Program-made: the position numbers and the translations under genes | Part shown: piece by piece, positions 30,458 to 40,261 of the stretch | How positions within the stretch are numbered: the stretch's first letter is position 1 | Layout of the letters: each line of letters opens with the position of its first letter | Source of the DNA: Leishmania mexicana MHOM/GT/2001/U1103 | Lineage: Eukaryota; Euglenozoa; Kinetoplastea; Trypanosomatida; Trypanosomatidae | Length of the DNA: 64,000 bases | Assembly (NCBI RefSeq): GCF_000234665.1 | Contig: NC_018324.1 | Span: forward strand, 2,414,944 to 2,478,943 | Direction of reading: 5' to 3' | The notes under the pieces: generated by a model | What the model was told of the DNA's origin: nothing | The model's input: the letters and a program-made list of their open reading frames with translations, nothing else | Database searches by the model: none

Positions 30458-31387
30458 TCACTCCACCAGCGCATTTAGCTGCTTTAGGATCTTGAAGGTC
30501 TGCGCGCTGTTGTTGAGCGTGTAGAAGTGGAGGTGGTGGTAGTCGACTCCAGAGGCGCGGATGCGCTCAATCATCTGCACACACTGCTCCACACCGTACT
30601 CCTTGAGACCGTCAGGGTTCTCCTTGAGCTCCTCTACCCGCTGCTTCACGTCGCTGGGAATGCTGGTCTTGCACAGTGACACCATCCGCACGAACCCGGC
30701 GTAGGTAGTGATGGGAAGCAGCCCTGCGATAATGGGGACGGTAATGCCCATCTCCCGGCAGCGCTTCACAAACTTCACGTACAGGGAGGCATCGTAGAAG
30801 AGCTGCGTGATGATAAAGCTGGCACCGGCGTCTACCTTTTCCTTGAGGTACTCCAGTTCTTTCTGGTTGTCCTCGTCGGAGATGGTGCCGTCCTGGGGGA
30901 TGCGGCTCGGGTGGCCCTCAGGGTAGCCAGCGACCGACACGCAGAAGTAGTCGCCGTACGTGTCGTGAATGTATCTCACAAGATCCCTCGCGCACACGAA
31001 ACCATCCGGGTCGGCCTGGAACTCCTCACCACATGGCGGGTCGCCGCGGAGGGCGAGGATGTTGCGAATGCCATGTGTCTTCGAAAAGTCAAGCGCCTCC
31101 TTGATGAGACCTTTCGGCGTGTTGGTGCACGTAATGTGCATATTAATGGGCGTGCCAGGGTACGCATGCTGGAGGTCTTTGCAGAGGCGCATCGTCGTGT
31201 CACTCGTGCGACCACCAGCGCCCCATGTTACGTCGAGGAAGACTGGCGACTGACGCATAAAAGTGGGGACTAGCACCTTCATCATGTTCTCTTCTGCCTT
31301 CTCGCTACGAGGGGGGTAAAACTCATAGGAGGTATACCACTTGTTAGCATCCTCGGCGGCGATTGCGTCACCGATGAGCTTGGACAT
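30458..31387 (-). CDS. MTHFR: Methylenetetrahydrofolate reductase, 309 aa
   Basis: This flavin enzyme reduces 5,10-methylene- to 5-methyltetrahydrofolate, which supplies methyl groups for methionine synthesis. The TIM-barrel catalytic domain is complete: YEFYPPRSEK with Glu22 equivalent to the catalytic Glu28 of E. coli MetF, LDVTWGAGGR, CTNTPKG, LALRGDPP with Asp116 equivalent to Asp120, the SVAGYPEGHP strand, FIITQLFYD and IIAGLLPI. The protein ends after the barrel, so it lacks the SAM-binding regulatory domain of human MTHFR (656 residues) and matches the bacterial length. Allosteric inhibition by SAM is therefore not expected. Confidence 0.96.
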   Translation of the reverse strand: MSKLIGDAIAAEDANKWYTSYEFYPPRSEKAEENMMKVLVPTFMRQSPVFLDVTWGAGGRTSDTTMRLCKDLQHAYPGTPINMHITCTNTPKGLIKEALDFSKTHGIRNILALRGDPPCGEEFQADPDGFVCARDLVRYIHDTYGDYFCVSVAGYPEGHPSRIPQDGTISDEDNQKELEYLKEKVDAGASFIITQLFYDASLYVKFVKRCREMGITVPIIAGLLPITTYAGFVRMVSLCKTSIPSDVKQRVEELKENPDGLKEYGVEQCVQMIERIRASGVDYHHLHFYTLNNSAQTFKILKQLNALVE

Positions 31388-32856
31388 GATGTCGCTAGAG
31401 ATCTGCCTTTGAACGGGATACGACTCGAATTGGTTTCGTCAACGCAAGCTGGTGGCCACGGGAGAGGGGAGGGGCGTGGGACAGAGGCAAGCGAACACGA
31501 AAGAGGGGGTGGCAGTGGTGGTGGTGGTGGTGTTAGGCTTGCGCGGGCAGTGACGTACAAAGAAAAGCAATAACTTTAAGCGAGATGGCGGCACGTATAT
31601 CGGTGTGATCTGAGGGGGGCACGGCTCAGAGATAGCAAACCACAAATGCGACAAGCACTGCCAACGCTCGAGAGCTTATCGATGTATGTAGGTAGGCATG
31701 CACGTGCACGTCTGCGTGCGTTGCTACTGCTTAAGTGATGCGTGATTGCGAAAAACAACAAAGAAGTGCGTGCTCTGGCAGCGACGTGAAAGGCAGAGAG
31801 AGGGAGGAGGCGGAGGGTGGCAGGTTCGTAGTCCACCACACAGGTCATGTCAAGCACCACAACAGAGCAGGCGCCAAGGTAACGAGAGGATGAAGAATGT
31901 GGTGTGACCTCGAAGTCTCCAAGGTACTGTAAGTGTGAGTGGGTGAGGAGGCGCGAAGGGGGAGGTGAGAAAAAACCCGTGAGAGCAGCGCTTGCATCCC
32001 ATAACGCGCACAGCGCTCCTCCATATCTTGTCCGATGGTTGCATAGCTCCTTCATGCGATTTGGTGAGCGTACATACAGCATACACAATCTTCCCACCTA
32101 GAAGCACACACATACACACTCATACAAAAACCCAACTGACGCCACCGCGAAGTCGAGTTGGAGCACGCGCACACTCCTATACACACACACACACAGAGAC
32201 TCAGACAAAATCGCAGGAGAAAGAAAAGAGGGAAAAAAAAACTCACACGAACAGACAAAAGTGCGAAAGTTACTCGAAAGATGTTTAGGGAGAAACAACA
32301 AAGAACGAACACACGCCGAGGCCCGGCACACATGCACCGTCTCATCTTTAGCAGTTACACTTATCCAGCCGCCGTCAGCACATGACCGCACATGAGAATC
32401 CGTTTCCGACATTGGACAAATACACACACACACACACACACACACCGCGGTGGTACATATGCGCCATGCGTCCTTTTTGTTTTGTTTCGGCCACCACCGC
32501 ACTCGTGTTTTCACCATCGACAAGAAGGCGGTTCAAAAGACAAGGCAGGCATTCACCACGACCCCCTCCCCTCTCCCTCATGCGCACGCTGCGAGCAGCT
32601 CACACAGGGGAGTGGCGACAAGACAGAGGACTCCAATCACCCGCAGCAGCCTATGCATTCTAAAGTACAGAAACGGAAAAACAAAGGAATCGGCGAGGAC
32701 AGTACGAGGGAACACGTGGAGGGCTAGCGGCTAAACGAGCAGCATACGTTTTCACCTTGTTGCTCTCTCTATCTGTTACCCGCCTTTCCAGAGGGTTGTC
32801 CCCCTCACCGTGATCGAGCACCACACTCGTGTCCCTCCGCGCTTGGGACATGTAAC
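31388..32856. other. Spacer rich in CA microsatellites, no gene seen
   Basis: About 1.5 kb of spacer with many CA runs on the plus strand (32110-32200, 32421-32445). A plus-strand purine-rich stretch just upstream of MTHFR (about 31460-31515) provides its pyrimidine tract. No supported frame is seen; long frames rich in Val/Cys or Thr/His are products of the CA runs. Confidence 0.5.
32422..32445. repeat. (AC)n microsatellite
   Basis: An uninterrupted run of about 12 AC units lies in the spacer between MTHFR and NSA2. Confidence 0.9.
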
Positions 32857-33639
32857 TCAGACGAGCAGCACAGCATTGATGCAACCGTCATTCTCCGGGT
32901 TGTTCGTTACCTGTGCGTACTTGCCCCACACTACCTTACCAGACGGCGTCACCAGACCTAACTCGGACACGTTCACCTCAATCACGGAGCCCTTCGTGAT
33001 GACGCCAAGGCCGGTGTACATCTTGCCCTGCGGGTTCTTCTTGACAGAGATGATGGGGAGACAGAAGGTGGCCTTCAGCTCCGGGTGGGTGACGTGGGCC
33101 TTCTTGAAGCGCAGTGCCATGGGCCGAATGAAGCGCTCCATCTTCGGCATGCGGCGGGTGAAGGTCTCCCCAACAAATGTCACCTTGTTCACCAAGCGTT
33201 TCCACGACTTCTTGCCGCGCTTGCCAGAGGTGACGGCCTTGAGCATCTCATCTTCCGACACCGTCTTCACCTTCTCGATTGGCACGGCCCACTTGCCGGC
33301 TTTCTCCTTCCTCTTCTGCTTCAGCGAGTTTGACAGCACCTTGGCGCGGTCGGCCTCGCTACGGTCCATCAGGAAGCCGGGCAAGGCATTCTTGGGTCCC
33401 TTGTCCTTCACCCGCTCCGTTGTCTGCTTCTCCTCATGCTCACGGATCTTCTTGCGGATTTCAGCCTTTTCCGCGTAGCGGGCCTTCTGCGCCAGCTTGG
33501 CCTTTATACCACGTACCCGCTTCAGATAGTTCGCATCCGTGTGCGCCTTTCGGGCTTCACGCTTGCGGGTACGCTCGACATGGTCGAGACGGCGACCGTA
33601 GCGCTTCTGCGCTTGCTCAATGTATTCGTTCTGCGGCAT
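32857..33639 (-). CDS. NSA2: Ribosome biogenesis protein NSA2, 260 aa
   Basis: NSA2 is a nucleolar/nuclear pre-60S assembly factor related to ribosomal protein eS8. The protein starts [20 protein letters not shown] and continues with a basic helical region, KALPGFL-type text ([11 protein letters not shown]), [31 protein letters not shown], then the eS8-like C-terminus with [20 protein letters not shown] and [15 protein letters not shown]. The length of 260 residues is that of yeast and human NSA2, so start and stop are both well supported. No oddities were seen. Confidence 0.97.
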   Translation of the reverse strand: MPQNEYIEQAQKRYGRRLDHVERTRKREARKAHTDANYLKRVRGIKAKLAQKARYAEKAEIRKKIREHEEKQTTERVKDKGPKNALPGFLMDRSEADRAKVLSNSLKQKRKEKAGKWAVPIEKVKTVSEDEMLKAVTSGKRGKKSWKRLVNKVTFVGETFTRRMPKMERFIRPMALRFKKAHVTHPELKATFCLPIISVKKNPQGKMYTGLGVITKGSVIEVNVSELGLVTPSGKVVWGKYAQVTNNPENDGCINAVLLV

Positions 33640-34408
33640 CGTCTCAGGCTTTGACGAGGGGCGCTAAACGGGAAAGGGTGAAGCTACAAGATGCAAAATG
33701 GAAAAAAGGGAGAGGGGAGAGTGCACAGCAACACGTTTAGCAGAAAGGGGTGGTGGTGGTGAGGGAGTGAGGGGCGCCAGCACCTTCTCACAAAATCTTG
33801 TGCAGTGTCAGGTGCGTAGTTGCTGTGTGGGAAGGGGCAAGGAAGGAGAGCAGGTGCTAGACAGCACGCGAGAGCGATGGAGAGAAACAGATGAAGAGGA
33901 GAGCGAGAAGAGTGAGTGCGATGGTTCGGGGAGAAGAGGGGGTGGTGCTGGTGGTCCATGTCCATTTCCTTTGCACACCTCAGTGTGCACTTTCTGGTTG
34001 TCTGTTGGGCAAGGCGGGACGGGGGGACGTTGGAGCTGGAGTCGGAGAGAAAGGGAGGGAGCGCAGGATGCGAAGGAAAAGGGTGGCGTCGCCGCACAGG
34101 TGTCGTTCACCACGCATTGCCCGTGCAGTTTTCTGGCACGTGAGGAAGACGCATACATAGTACACGTACACAGACTTTATGGTTCGCGCTCTTGTGGAGG
34201 GAGCGACCACTAACACAGAGTTGGGGCAGTCATGAAGGAGGAGAAACAGTACTGAGAGGAGCAGTGGTGGGGGAACGGTGGATTGCATCGCGGCACGACA
34301 CGTCGGCACCCGAGCCCCAAGCCAGAGGTGTCACGCTTTTCCGCGGCGTCTCGTACGTGTGAACTGGCGTCGCGCTTTCTTCCTACCGATCATCTGTTTT
34401 TCGCTTGC
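33640..34408. other. Spacer, no gene seen
   Basis: This spacer is purine-rich on the plus strand (33700-33790, 33880-33930), so it is pyrimidine-rich on the coding strand and suited to trans-splicing of NSA2. No coding frame is supported. Confidence 0.45.
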
Positions 34409-34861
34409 TCACGATTTCGCAAAGAACAAGACTTCGGTGAACTCACGCACCATCGCGTCCATTACGTGCTGCTCATGCTTGGGTAGGCGGGCCATGCTGA
34501 AGGTCGGGTACGTGGCGCAGGGAGGTGCTGTGCCGGCAGTCACTGAGGGAGAGGCTTTTACCTCTGGATAGGAGGAGTCTGAGGTGATGGCGAGCGCCTC
34601 CTGCAAACGCGGCGACGGTGGTGTGCGCGTTAAATCATCATCACGGGTGCGGTTGCGCTTCACAATGCGCAGACGATCCTCCACGCTGTGCAGTCCGCCG
34701 GCTGAGCCGCTGATGGGAAGAATAGGGACGTTTGTATTCGGGTTGAGCGGCACCATCCCGGCCACCGGGGCCGAGCTGGGTCGCTCATAGGAGGGAGAGG
34801 CGAAGTGGCGCGGGCTCAGCCCACCAGTGCTTGAGGCGCTTCGGCGCGATCGGAAAAGCAT
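34409..34861 (-). CDS. Hypothetical protein, 150 aa
   Basis: The N-terminal ~110 residues are Ser/Pro/Arg-rich and look disordered (MLFRSRRSASSTGGLSPRHF). The C-terminal ~30 residues (LPKHEQHVMDAMVREFTEVL) look like one conserved helix. I do not recognise a family. The frame stays open to 34945, but that extension reads as (CA)n leader (THTHP) and I prefer Met at 34861. The combination of a disordered Ser/Arg-rich body with SP motifs and a terminal helix is common in small cytoskeletal or scaffold proteins, which is only a hint. Confidence 0.55.
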   Translation of the reverse strand: MLFRSRRSASSTGGLSPRHFASPSYERPSSAPVAGMVPLNPNTNVPILPISGSAGGLHSVEDRLRIVKRNRTRDDDLTRTPPSPRLQEALAITSDSSYPEVKASPSVTAGTAPPCATYPTFSMARLPKHEQHVMDAMVREFTEVLFFAKS

Positions 34862-35796
34862 CGAAGAATTGCGAACATACACAAAACCTTCAACGCGTCT
34901 CCAGATGTCCGGATGGGTGTGCGTGTCCGTGAGAGAGTCGTGCAATGCTCAACGCCGTGTTCTCCTGCTGACACACTGCTGCATCCATAGACAGCCGATG
35001 GAGGCAGTGGCAGTAGCGGACTACCTTATGGTTCCTGAACGGCTCACGTAGGATGGATCGGACACCGCACAACTTGAGCAGATGGAGTGAGGTAGACTTC
35101 TTTTTTACTTTCGCCTTCCCACTGCACGGCAGCGAGTTATAAGGGCACGTAAAGGAAAACCCATGCGCCGCCTCCACCATGTACGTGTTGTGTGAGGCGC
35201 AGGCGGACTTGCTGAAGCAAAGAAAGGCCACAGGGGGTTGAGCAAGAGGGAGGATGAGGGTGTCGGAGTAGTGGGAGGTGGGGGGGGCAGCGAGTCGCAG
35301 CAGTAGATGTAAGATGAGGAGCCTGTGACGAATGACCCGGCAAGGGTGGGCTCAGTGTGTGTGTGTGTGAGGAGACATGAGTAGTTTGGTCATCGGGTCT
35401 GCGAGAGTGAGGGCACTTGGCAGTTCGTGCGCACACGTACTCAAATGGATCGATGTTTCCGCTGCCCCCGCTCAGCGAGTGCGGTGGAAAGAGCGGTGCA
35501 TCTTTACCTTCTCTGAAACCGACGACGCAAAAAAAAAAAGACATCCAGGCACGTGAGTCTCAGGTACACACACGCGAAAAAAAAACAGAAACAAACGGGC
35601 ACCACATGCCCCGCCAACGCACTATGATGGGGGCAGGGAGGGGGTGGGAGGAGAGGCACATCATGAAGGCAAGTCATCGCAACTTTAGTCGCGCAGGATA
35701 CGATCCGCGTGGCAAGTCGCCCTGCATCACAACCGCATGTAAAGTTGTGGTGCTACGCCACTGAGGCTCGGTCCGTCAATAGCCCCCACATGCGTC
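34862..35796. other. Spacer, no gene seen
   Basis: This spacer lies between two genes, with GT/CA and purine runs near 35350-35370 and 35530-35600. No coding frame is supported. Confidence 0.4.
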
Positions 35797-37395
35797 TCAG
35801 TACTCGCGGTATTGAAGAAGAGTTCCGATGTGATCGCTGTCAAACTGTTTTGAATCAAACCGTTTGCGCCCAAAGCGGAGTACGTCCTCATGGGTCTGCC
35901 CGGGCTTTGTGGCTGCTATGAGGGTGTCAGTGTGTGTACTAGTGTCTATGCTGGCGGTGTGCTTTTCGTGTGTCGCCGGTGACGGCTCCACTGTTGCTGC
36001 TGAACCCGCCCCGCGTGAAGGCGCCTCGTACGGCTGAGAGTAGATCAGATCCCGTGCCGCACTTGACTCGTGGTACGTGCGGCGGGAGATGGGTCGGGTA
36101 AAAGGCTCCTCGTCGCGCAGAATACGTTCTAGTTCTGCGTCCTTGCGAGTGAGGGGGCGGTTCTCTGCTGCCACGGTGGGCGGCTTCGTCATGTCGGAGT
36201 CATCGACGATCTCTATGACCTCCACCTCCGGTTCGTCATTGGCCGCCACGTTGTGGTGGCGCGAGGGTGCCGAAGCGGCCGACTGGGGATGACGCTGTTG
36301 GTAGTGGTGAAATTGATTGGGGGCTGCTTCCGTGTCCCGAGGATCAGAGCGAGTGATGATGTTGTAGACGGACTCCCCGGACGCACTCGGCGGTGGTCGG
36401 CCGACGCGTTGTAGCTCGTTGTCGAAGTCGTCTGCACCGGCCACCTCTGTGTAGTTCACCGCTTTTTCAACGGGATCAGCATAGCATCTGCACCTGTCAT
36501 AACGTTCAATACGCCGGTCCAGGTCCTCCTGGAGGCGGCGCATCTCTCGCTCTGCGGTCGTGGCGGAGTGTGACGCCCTTCTGCGCTGCTCTTCCTGCTG
36601 CGCGATCTCGTCAAAGAGTCGACCAGACGGCGAGGCAGCGATGAAGACCGGCTTCCTCGCATCTACGCCGTCGCCTGTCGTGGACGCCGGGGCGGCACGC
36701 CAACTGGCCCGTGAGAGACATGACGTCGACGGACGCGACGCGGCCGCCGAGCTAAACGCGGAGGAGGTCGCCGTGCCCGCCCGCTTCTGCAGTGCCTCAT
36801 ACCCTTCGCGCTGCAGTTCTCCAGGCCACCTGCGGCTGTCGATCTCGTACATTTCGATGCACAGCTCCCCATCCATGCTCAGTATCACTTTCTGTTTCTT
36901 CATGGAAATGGTGGCGACGCCCGGCAGCGACAGCTGGAGCACGCGTCCGCGCGAAAGCCCCTCGCCAAGGTACAGAAAGAACTCTTTGAGCGCAGCCGAG
37001 GCAGTGCGCGCCGGCACGCCGCACACTGCTACTATGTCAGCCATGCTCACTCGCACATAGCCTTCCCCGCTAGGCCGCTCGAGTGGCACTTTGCCGGTGT
37101 CAACACCGTAACGATTTGCGTAGTTGAGGTTGATGCCAAAGCACAGCTTACGCGTTTTGTAGGGGTTTTGCTGCCGATCGCGCAGCAGAACGTACTCCTC
37201 GGCCCACAGCGCGCCGAATGGTGCGATTTGCACCGCGCTGCCATCGAGGAGCAGGCGACGTGCCACTACCGCCACCGCCACCCAGACCTTCTCTAACTCA
37301 CTCAAGAGGAACACGTTCTTATCCGATGTGTTTTGCCCTGCGGCGCACTCAGCGAGCGCCACGTTGGTCGTGATAGCCCCGCGACTGCTCAACAT
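35797..37395 (-). CDS. HU/CCDC81-like domain protein, 532 aa
   Basis: The first ~190 residues look like the tandem eukaryotic HU-like domains described in CCDC81 and related ciliary or centrosomal proteins. The first has VWVAVAVVARRLLLDGSAVQIAPFG, matching the pattern 'xxxWxxVAxxxxxxLLxGxxVxIxxFG', and the second has ARTASAALKEFFLYLGEGL followed by strands. The remaining ~340 residues are mostly disordered, with a short coiled coil (ATTAEREMRRLQEDLDRRIE) and a C-terminal basic element (RFGRKRFDSKQFDSDHIG) that is probably conserved. I chose Met at 37395, because the longer frame up to 37608 reads as leader sequence. Cytoskeletal function is inferred only from the domain family. Confidence 0.6.
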   Translation of the reverse strand: MLSSRGAITTNVALAECAAGQNTSDKNVFLLSELEKVWVAVAVVARRLLLDGSAVQIAPFGALWAEEYVLLRDRQQNPYKTRKLCFGINLNYANRYGVDTGKVPLERPSGEGYVRVSMADIVAVCGVPARTASAALKEFFLYLGEGLSRGRVLQLSLPGVATISMKKQKVILSMDGELCIEMYEIDSRRWPGELQREGYEALQKRAGTATSSAFSSAAASRPSTSCLSRASWRAAPASTTGDGVDARKPVFIAASPSGRLFDEIAQQEEQRRRASHSATTAEREMRRLQEDLDRRIERYDRCRCYADPVEKAVNYTEVAGADDFDNELQRVGRPPPSASGESVYNIITRSDPRDTEAAPNQFHHYQQRHPQSAASAPSRHHNVAANDEPEVEVIEIVDDSDMTKPPTVAAENRPLTRKDAELERILRDEEPFTRPISRRTYHESSAARDLIYSQPYEAPSRGAGSAATVEPSPATHEKHTASIDTSTHTDTLIAATKPGQTHEDVLRFGRKRFDSKQFDSDHIGTLLQYREY

Positions 37396-38403
37396 CTCTT
37401 CTTGTGTGTCTTTGTGTATGCGTGTGTATGGTGCGTGCACTTGGCAGCGCGTTGATGTATTCGCCTGTGATCCTGTAAAGGAAATGTATGGCAGGACGGG
37501 GTGGCTCTCTCTCCTTCCTTTTATTTTTCGTGTATTCGTGTGCTGTCGCACGCCGTCGCGACGCACCGCTGAAATACAACTCTGCAGCGTAGAGGTACAG
37601 AATGCCAATGTGGGTAAGGGATGAAGGTGTTGGTGTGTGCCGTGTCGTGTGTGTGCGTGTATGTGTATGGGGGGAGGGAGGGAGCGCAGTGAGAGGTTGG
37701 CGCGTCAAGATAGGCGCGAACGCTTCCGTGTGTGGCTGTGTCTCCGTGAACGTGCACACTGTACAGCCTCCTACGCGCGCGCAGTGGTGTCCACACATGC
37801 ACACACACACACACACACACACATGAACGAAAACAAAGAGCAGAGGCGGGAACAAGAAGCAAACACGAGTCCGTGTGAGTCGATAGAAGAGAGGAGAAAG
37901 AGTCGCGTGCCACTTCAACGGCAGCAGCGGCGAGTGAGCCACACAAACGCGTGGGTGAGCACCGTTGCTTCGCAAGGGTGGACAAGTGAGCGGCAGCAGG
38001 CGTCTCGGGATGGTAAGAAGACGGGCTCGTACCTCTCGTTGGCCAGTAGCGTTGCTTTCTCTCTGGCCACTGAGGGGGTCCAATTCTTGAAAGGAAAGAA
38101 AGGGCGGCCGAGACAGGAGCGAAGGGAGGAGAAGGCAAAGGCTAGTAAGCAGTCACTCATGTGAAAGGGATGATGGTGCAGGGAAGCAAGAGCAAAAAAA
38201 AGACTGAGCGTGGAGGGAGGAAGAGGGCCTACATGTCGGTTGATTCAGAGGGGAGTCCGACTGCTGGCGGACACGGTTCACCGCCGATTCAGGCCAGTGG
38301 GGTGCGAAAGCAGCGCGCAGCGCTGTCATCCTTGGTTCCGTGTACTCCGTGTTACAACAGGCGCCGCCTCAAGTGTTTAGGCGACGACCCGCTGAGCCGG
38401 CCA
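37396..38403. other. Spacer, no gene seen
   Basis: This spacer lies upstream of the HU-like gene and contains a (CA)n run at 37801-37822. No credible coding frame is seen; frames with Val/Cys or Thr/His repeats come from the microsatellites. Confidence 0.45.
37801..37822. repeat. (AC)n microsatellite
   Basis: An uninterrupted run of about 11 AC units lies in the spacer upstream of the HU/CCDC81-like gene. Confidence 0.9.
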
Positions 38404-39024
38404 TCACCCCTCGTCACTATCGTCGTAGAAGAGCGATGGCGGCTCCAGTCGGGCGGCGCGGGTGGCCGGCGGTGGACGCGGCGGGGGAGAGATGCGGGCA
38501 TCCTCCACCTCTCCGCCGCCGCGCTCTTGCGACATGCGGCGGGGCAGAGGGGCCACCCGCGCCGTGGTGGTGGCTGAGACCTCCATCAACGTCTTGGCAA
38601 TCCCCGCGGCCGCGGCGATGCCCCGCAGCAGTCCGATGCACATCTGTGTGCCGTACTGAGTGAGCCCGGAATTGCAAATGATTTGCACGTGATGTACGAC
38701 GACGGAGTCGATCACAGGCAAGTAGATATCAACGAGGCTCGAAAATAGCCTTTCGTAGACCTGCACCGCACCGAGAAAGCGATGATGCGAAAAGTAGAGG
38801 GCTAGAGTGATGCGGGCGCACAGGTAAAGCCAGCGCATCGCGATAAAGGAGGATAGAAACAGCACATCAGCCACCTCCAGAAGCCATGCAAAGATGAGCG
38901 TCAGCGTCACATTTGTCACCTGCCGCACATCGGGGTCTGGCGAGTGGCAGAGCTGCGCGCCGTAGACGACCGGCTGCACAAAGGAGAGGTACACGAGGTA
39001 GCCCCGCAGAAGAAACTCTAGCAT
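38404..39024 (-). CDS. TB2/DP1/HVA22 (REEP-like) ER membrane protein, 206 aa
   Basis: The N-terminal ~110 residues carry hydrophobic hairpin segments: MLEFLLRGYLVYLSFVQPVV, then VTLTLIFAWLLEVADVLFL, then MRWLYLCARITLALYF. The ordering of a first hairpin, a W.LEVAD-like element and a terminal LGAVQVYERLF helix matches the TB2/DP1/HVA22 family, which curves ER tubules in yeast (Yop1) and animals (REEP5). The C-terminal ~60 residues are a disordered Pro/Arg tail. I use Met at 39024 because the upstream extension to 39189 lacks family features. Family assignment is by pattern, so a diverged member is likely. Confidence 0.7.
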   Translation of the reverse strand: MLEFLLRGYLVYLSFVQPVVYGAQLCHSPDPDVRQVTNVTLTLIFAWLLEVADVLFLSSFIAMRWLYLCARITLALYFSHHRFLGAVQVYERLFSSLVDIYLPVIDSVVVHHVQIICNSGLTQYGTQMCIGLLRGIAAAAGIAKTLMEVSATTTARVAPLPRRMSQERGGGEVEDARISPPPRPPPATRAARLEPPSLFYDDSDEG

Positions 39025-40261
39025 TGTGTATATCCATGTACAGGGTGCTGCGATGAGTGTGGGGAGTTGTTGTGGTGGAAGTAGTAGTACGGAGAACGAG
39101 GCTTCTTGTGGATCATACGTGTGCTTGATACAAACACGATAGCATGACAGGAAGTTTTTGTGGGTAGTTACGCAGGCGCGAGGTAGCAACTGAGGCCGAT
39201 AGGGGGCGGGGGAGGAAAGGGGGTACGGAGAGGGGAGGGTCAGGGTTAGGGGGCGAGCGGTGAAGGCAGGAGGTGGTGAGAGTAAACGGCAGGACAGGCC
39301 GTCTCTTCTTGGCTTGTCGCAGCACAGAAAGATCCCCTATCCTCCAGAAGAGGCGTTGTCATCGTAGCTGGTCATGGGATGTGCAGTTTTTGCGCCTTTC
39401 AGCGATGCTGTGGTCAAAGTAACATACGCCCAGGCCGGACACAGGCGGGAAAGGAGTCTGAAGACCACCGGGGTCTGTGTGCTGTCTCGCCCTCCTTGTT
39501 TCCCCACTGGGGCATTCATGGTGTTTCATTGCCCTTACAGGAGGTGTGCAAGGTCGACTAGGGGGAGGGGGGACGGCGACGAGAGGTGAAGGAGGCGACA
39601 GTGACGCTTGTGGGTAGAAAAACAACAACACAGAACAGCCGAACGAATCAACAAACAGCACCAAGAAATATGCCGCAGGACTAGACGTGGGAGGGTGAAC
39701 TACCAACACCCTGCAGCGCCGTGCGAGCGCGAATGAAAAAAAGGAGGGGGGGGCAGTGCAGCACCGAGGATGTGAGGAGAAAGACTGAGAGAGTCGACAC
39801 GTGCACCGTCGAAGCACACACACACAGGCATATATATATATATATATGTATCCCTCTCTGCTTTTCTCCTCCACACGACTGTAAGCTGAGTATCGCACCT
39901 TTGCTCCTCCTCTGCTCCCCGCGCGACCACATCACTCCACCACAGCGAAGGCGAGAGCGATACACAGGGAAACTTCCCCAACCAGTAAAGCAGAGGCCCA
40001 AAAGACGATACTGGTTGATAGAAGTGGGATGGGGTGGTGGGGTGTGATGAGAAACGCCGCTAATGAATGCCCCTCTCGGCTATATCCGGTACCAATCGCA
40101 CAGCGGCCGAGCGCGCGCAGGACGCCGTCAACAACAACTTATACGGACATACTCGGAGAGAGAGAAAGCAGTAGCAACAAACACATCTACACAAAAGCCC
40201 ACGGGGCTGATCCGCGGCAGTGCACCAACAGCACTCCGCACACTGCCCAGACGACTTCGTG
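39025..40261. other. Spacer with microsatellites, no gene seen
   Basis: About 1.2 kb of spacer. It includes purine-rich stretches at 39200-39245 (pyrimidine on the coding strand, candidate splice signal for the TB2/DP1 gene) and a (TA)n run near 39831-39848. No supported coding frame is seen. Confidence 0.5.
39831..39848. repeat. (TA)n microsatellite
   Basis: An uninterrupted run of about nine TA units follows a short CA run in the spacer. Confidence 0.9.
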
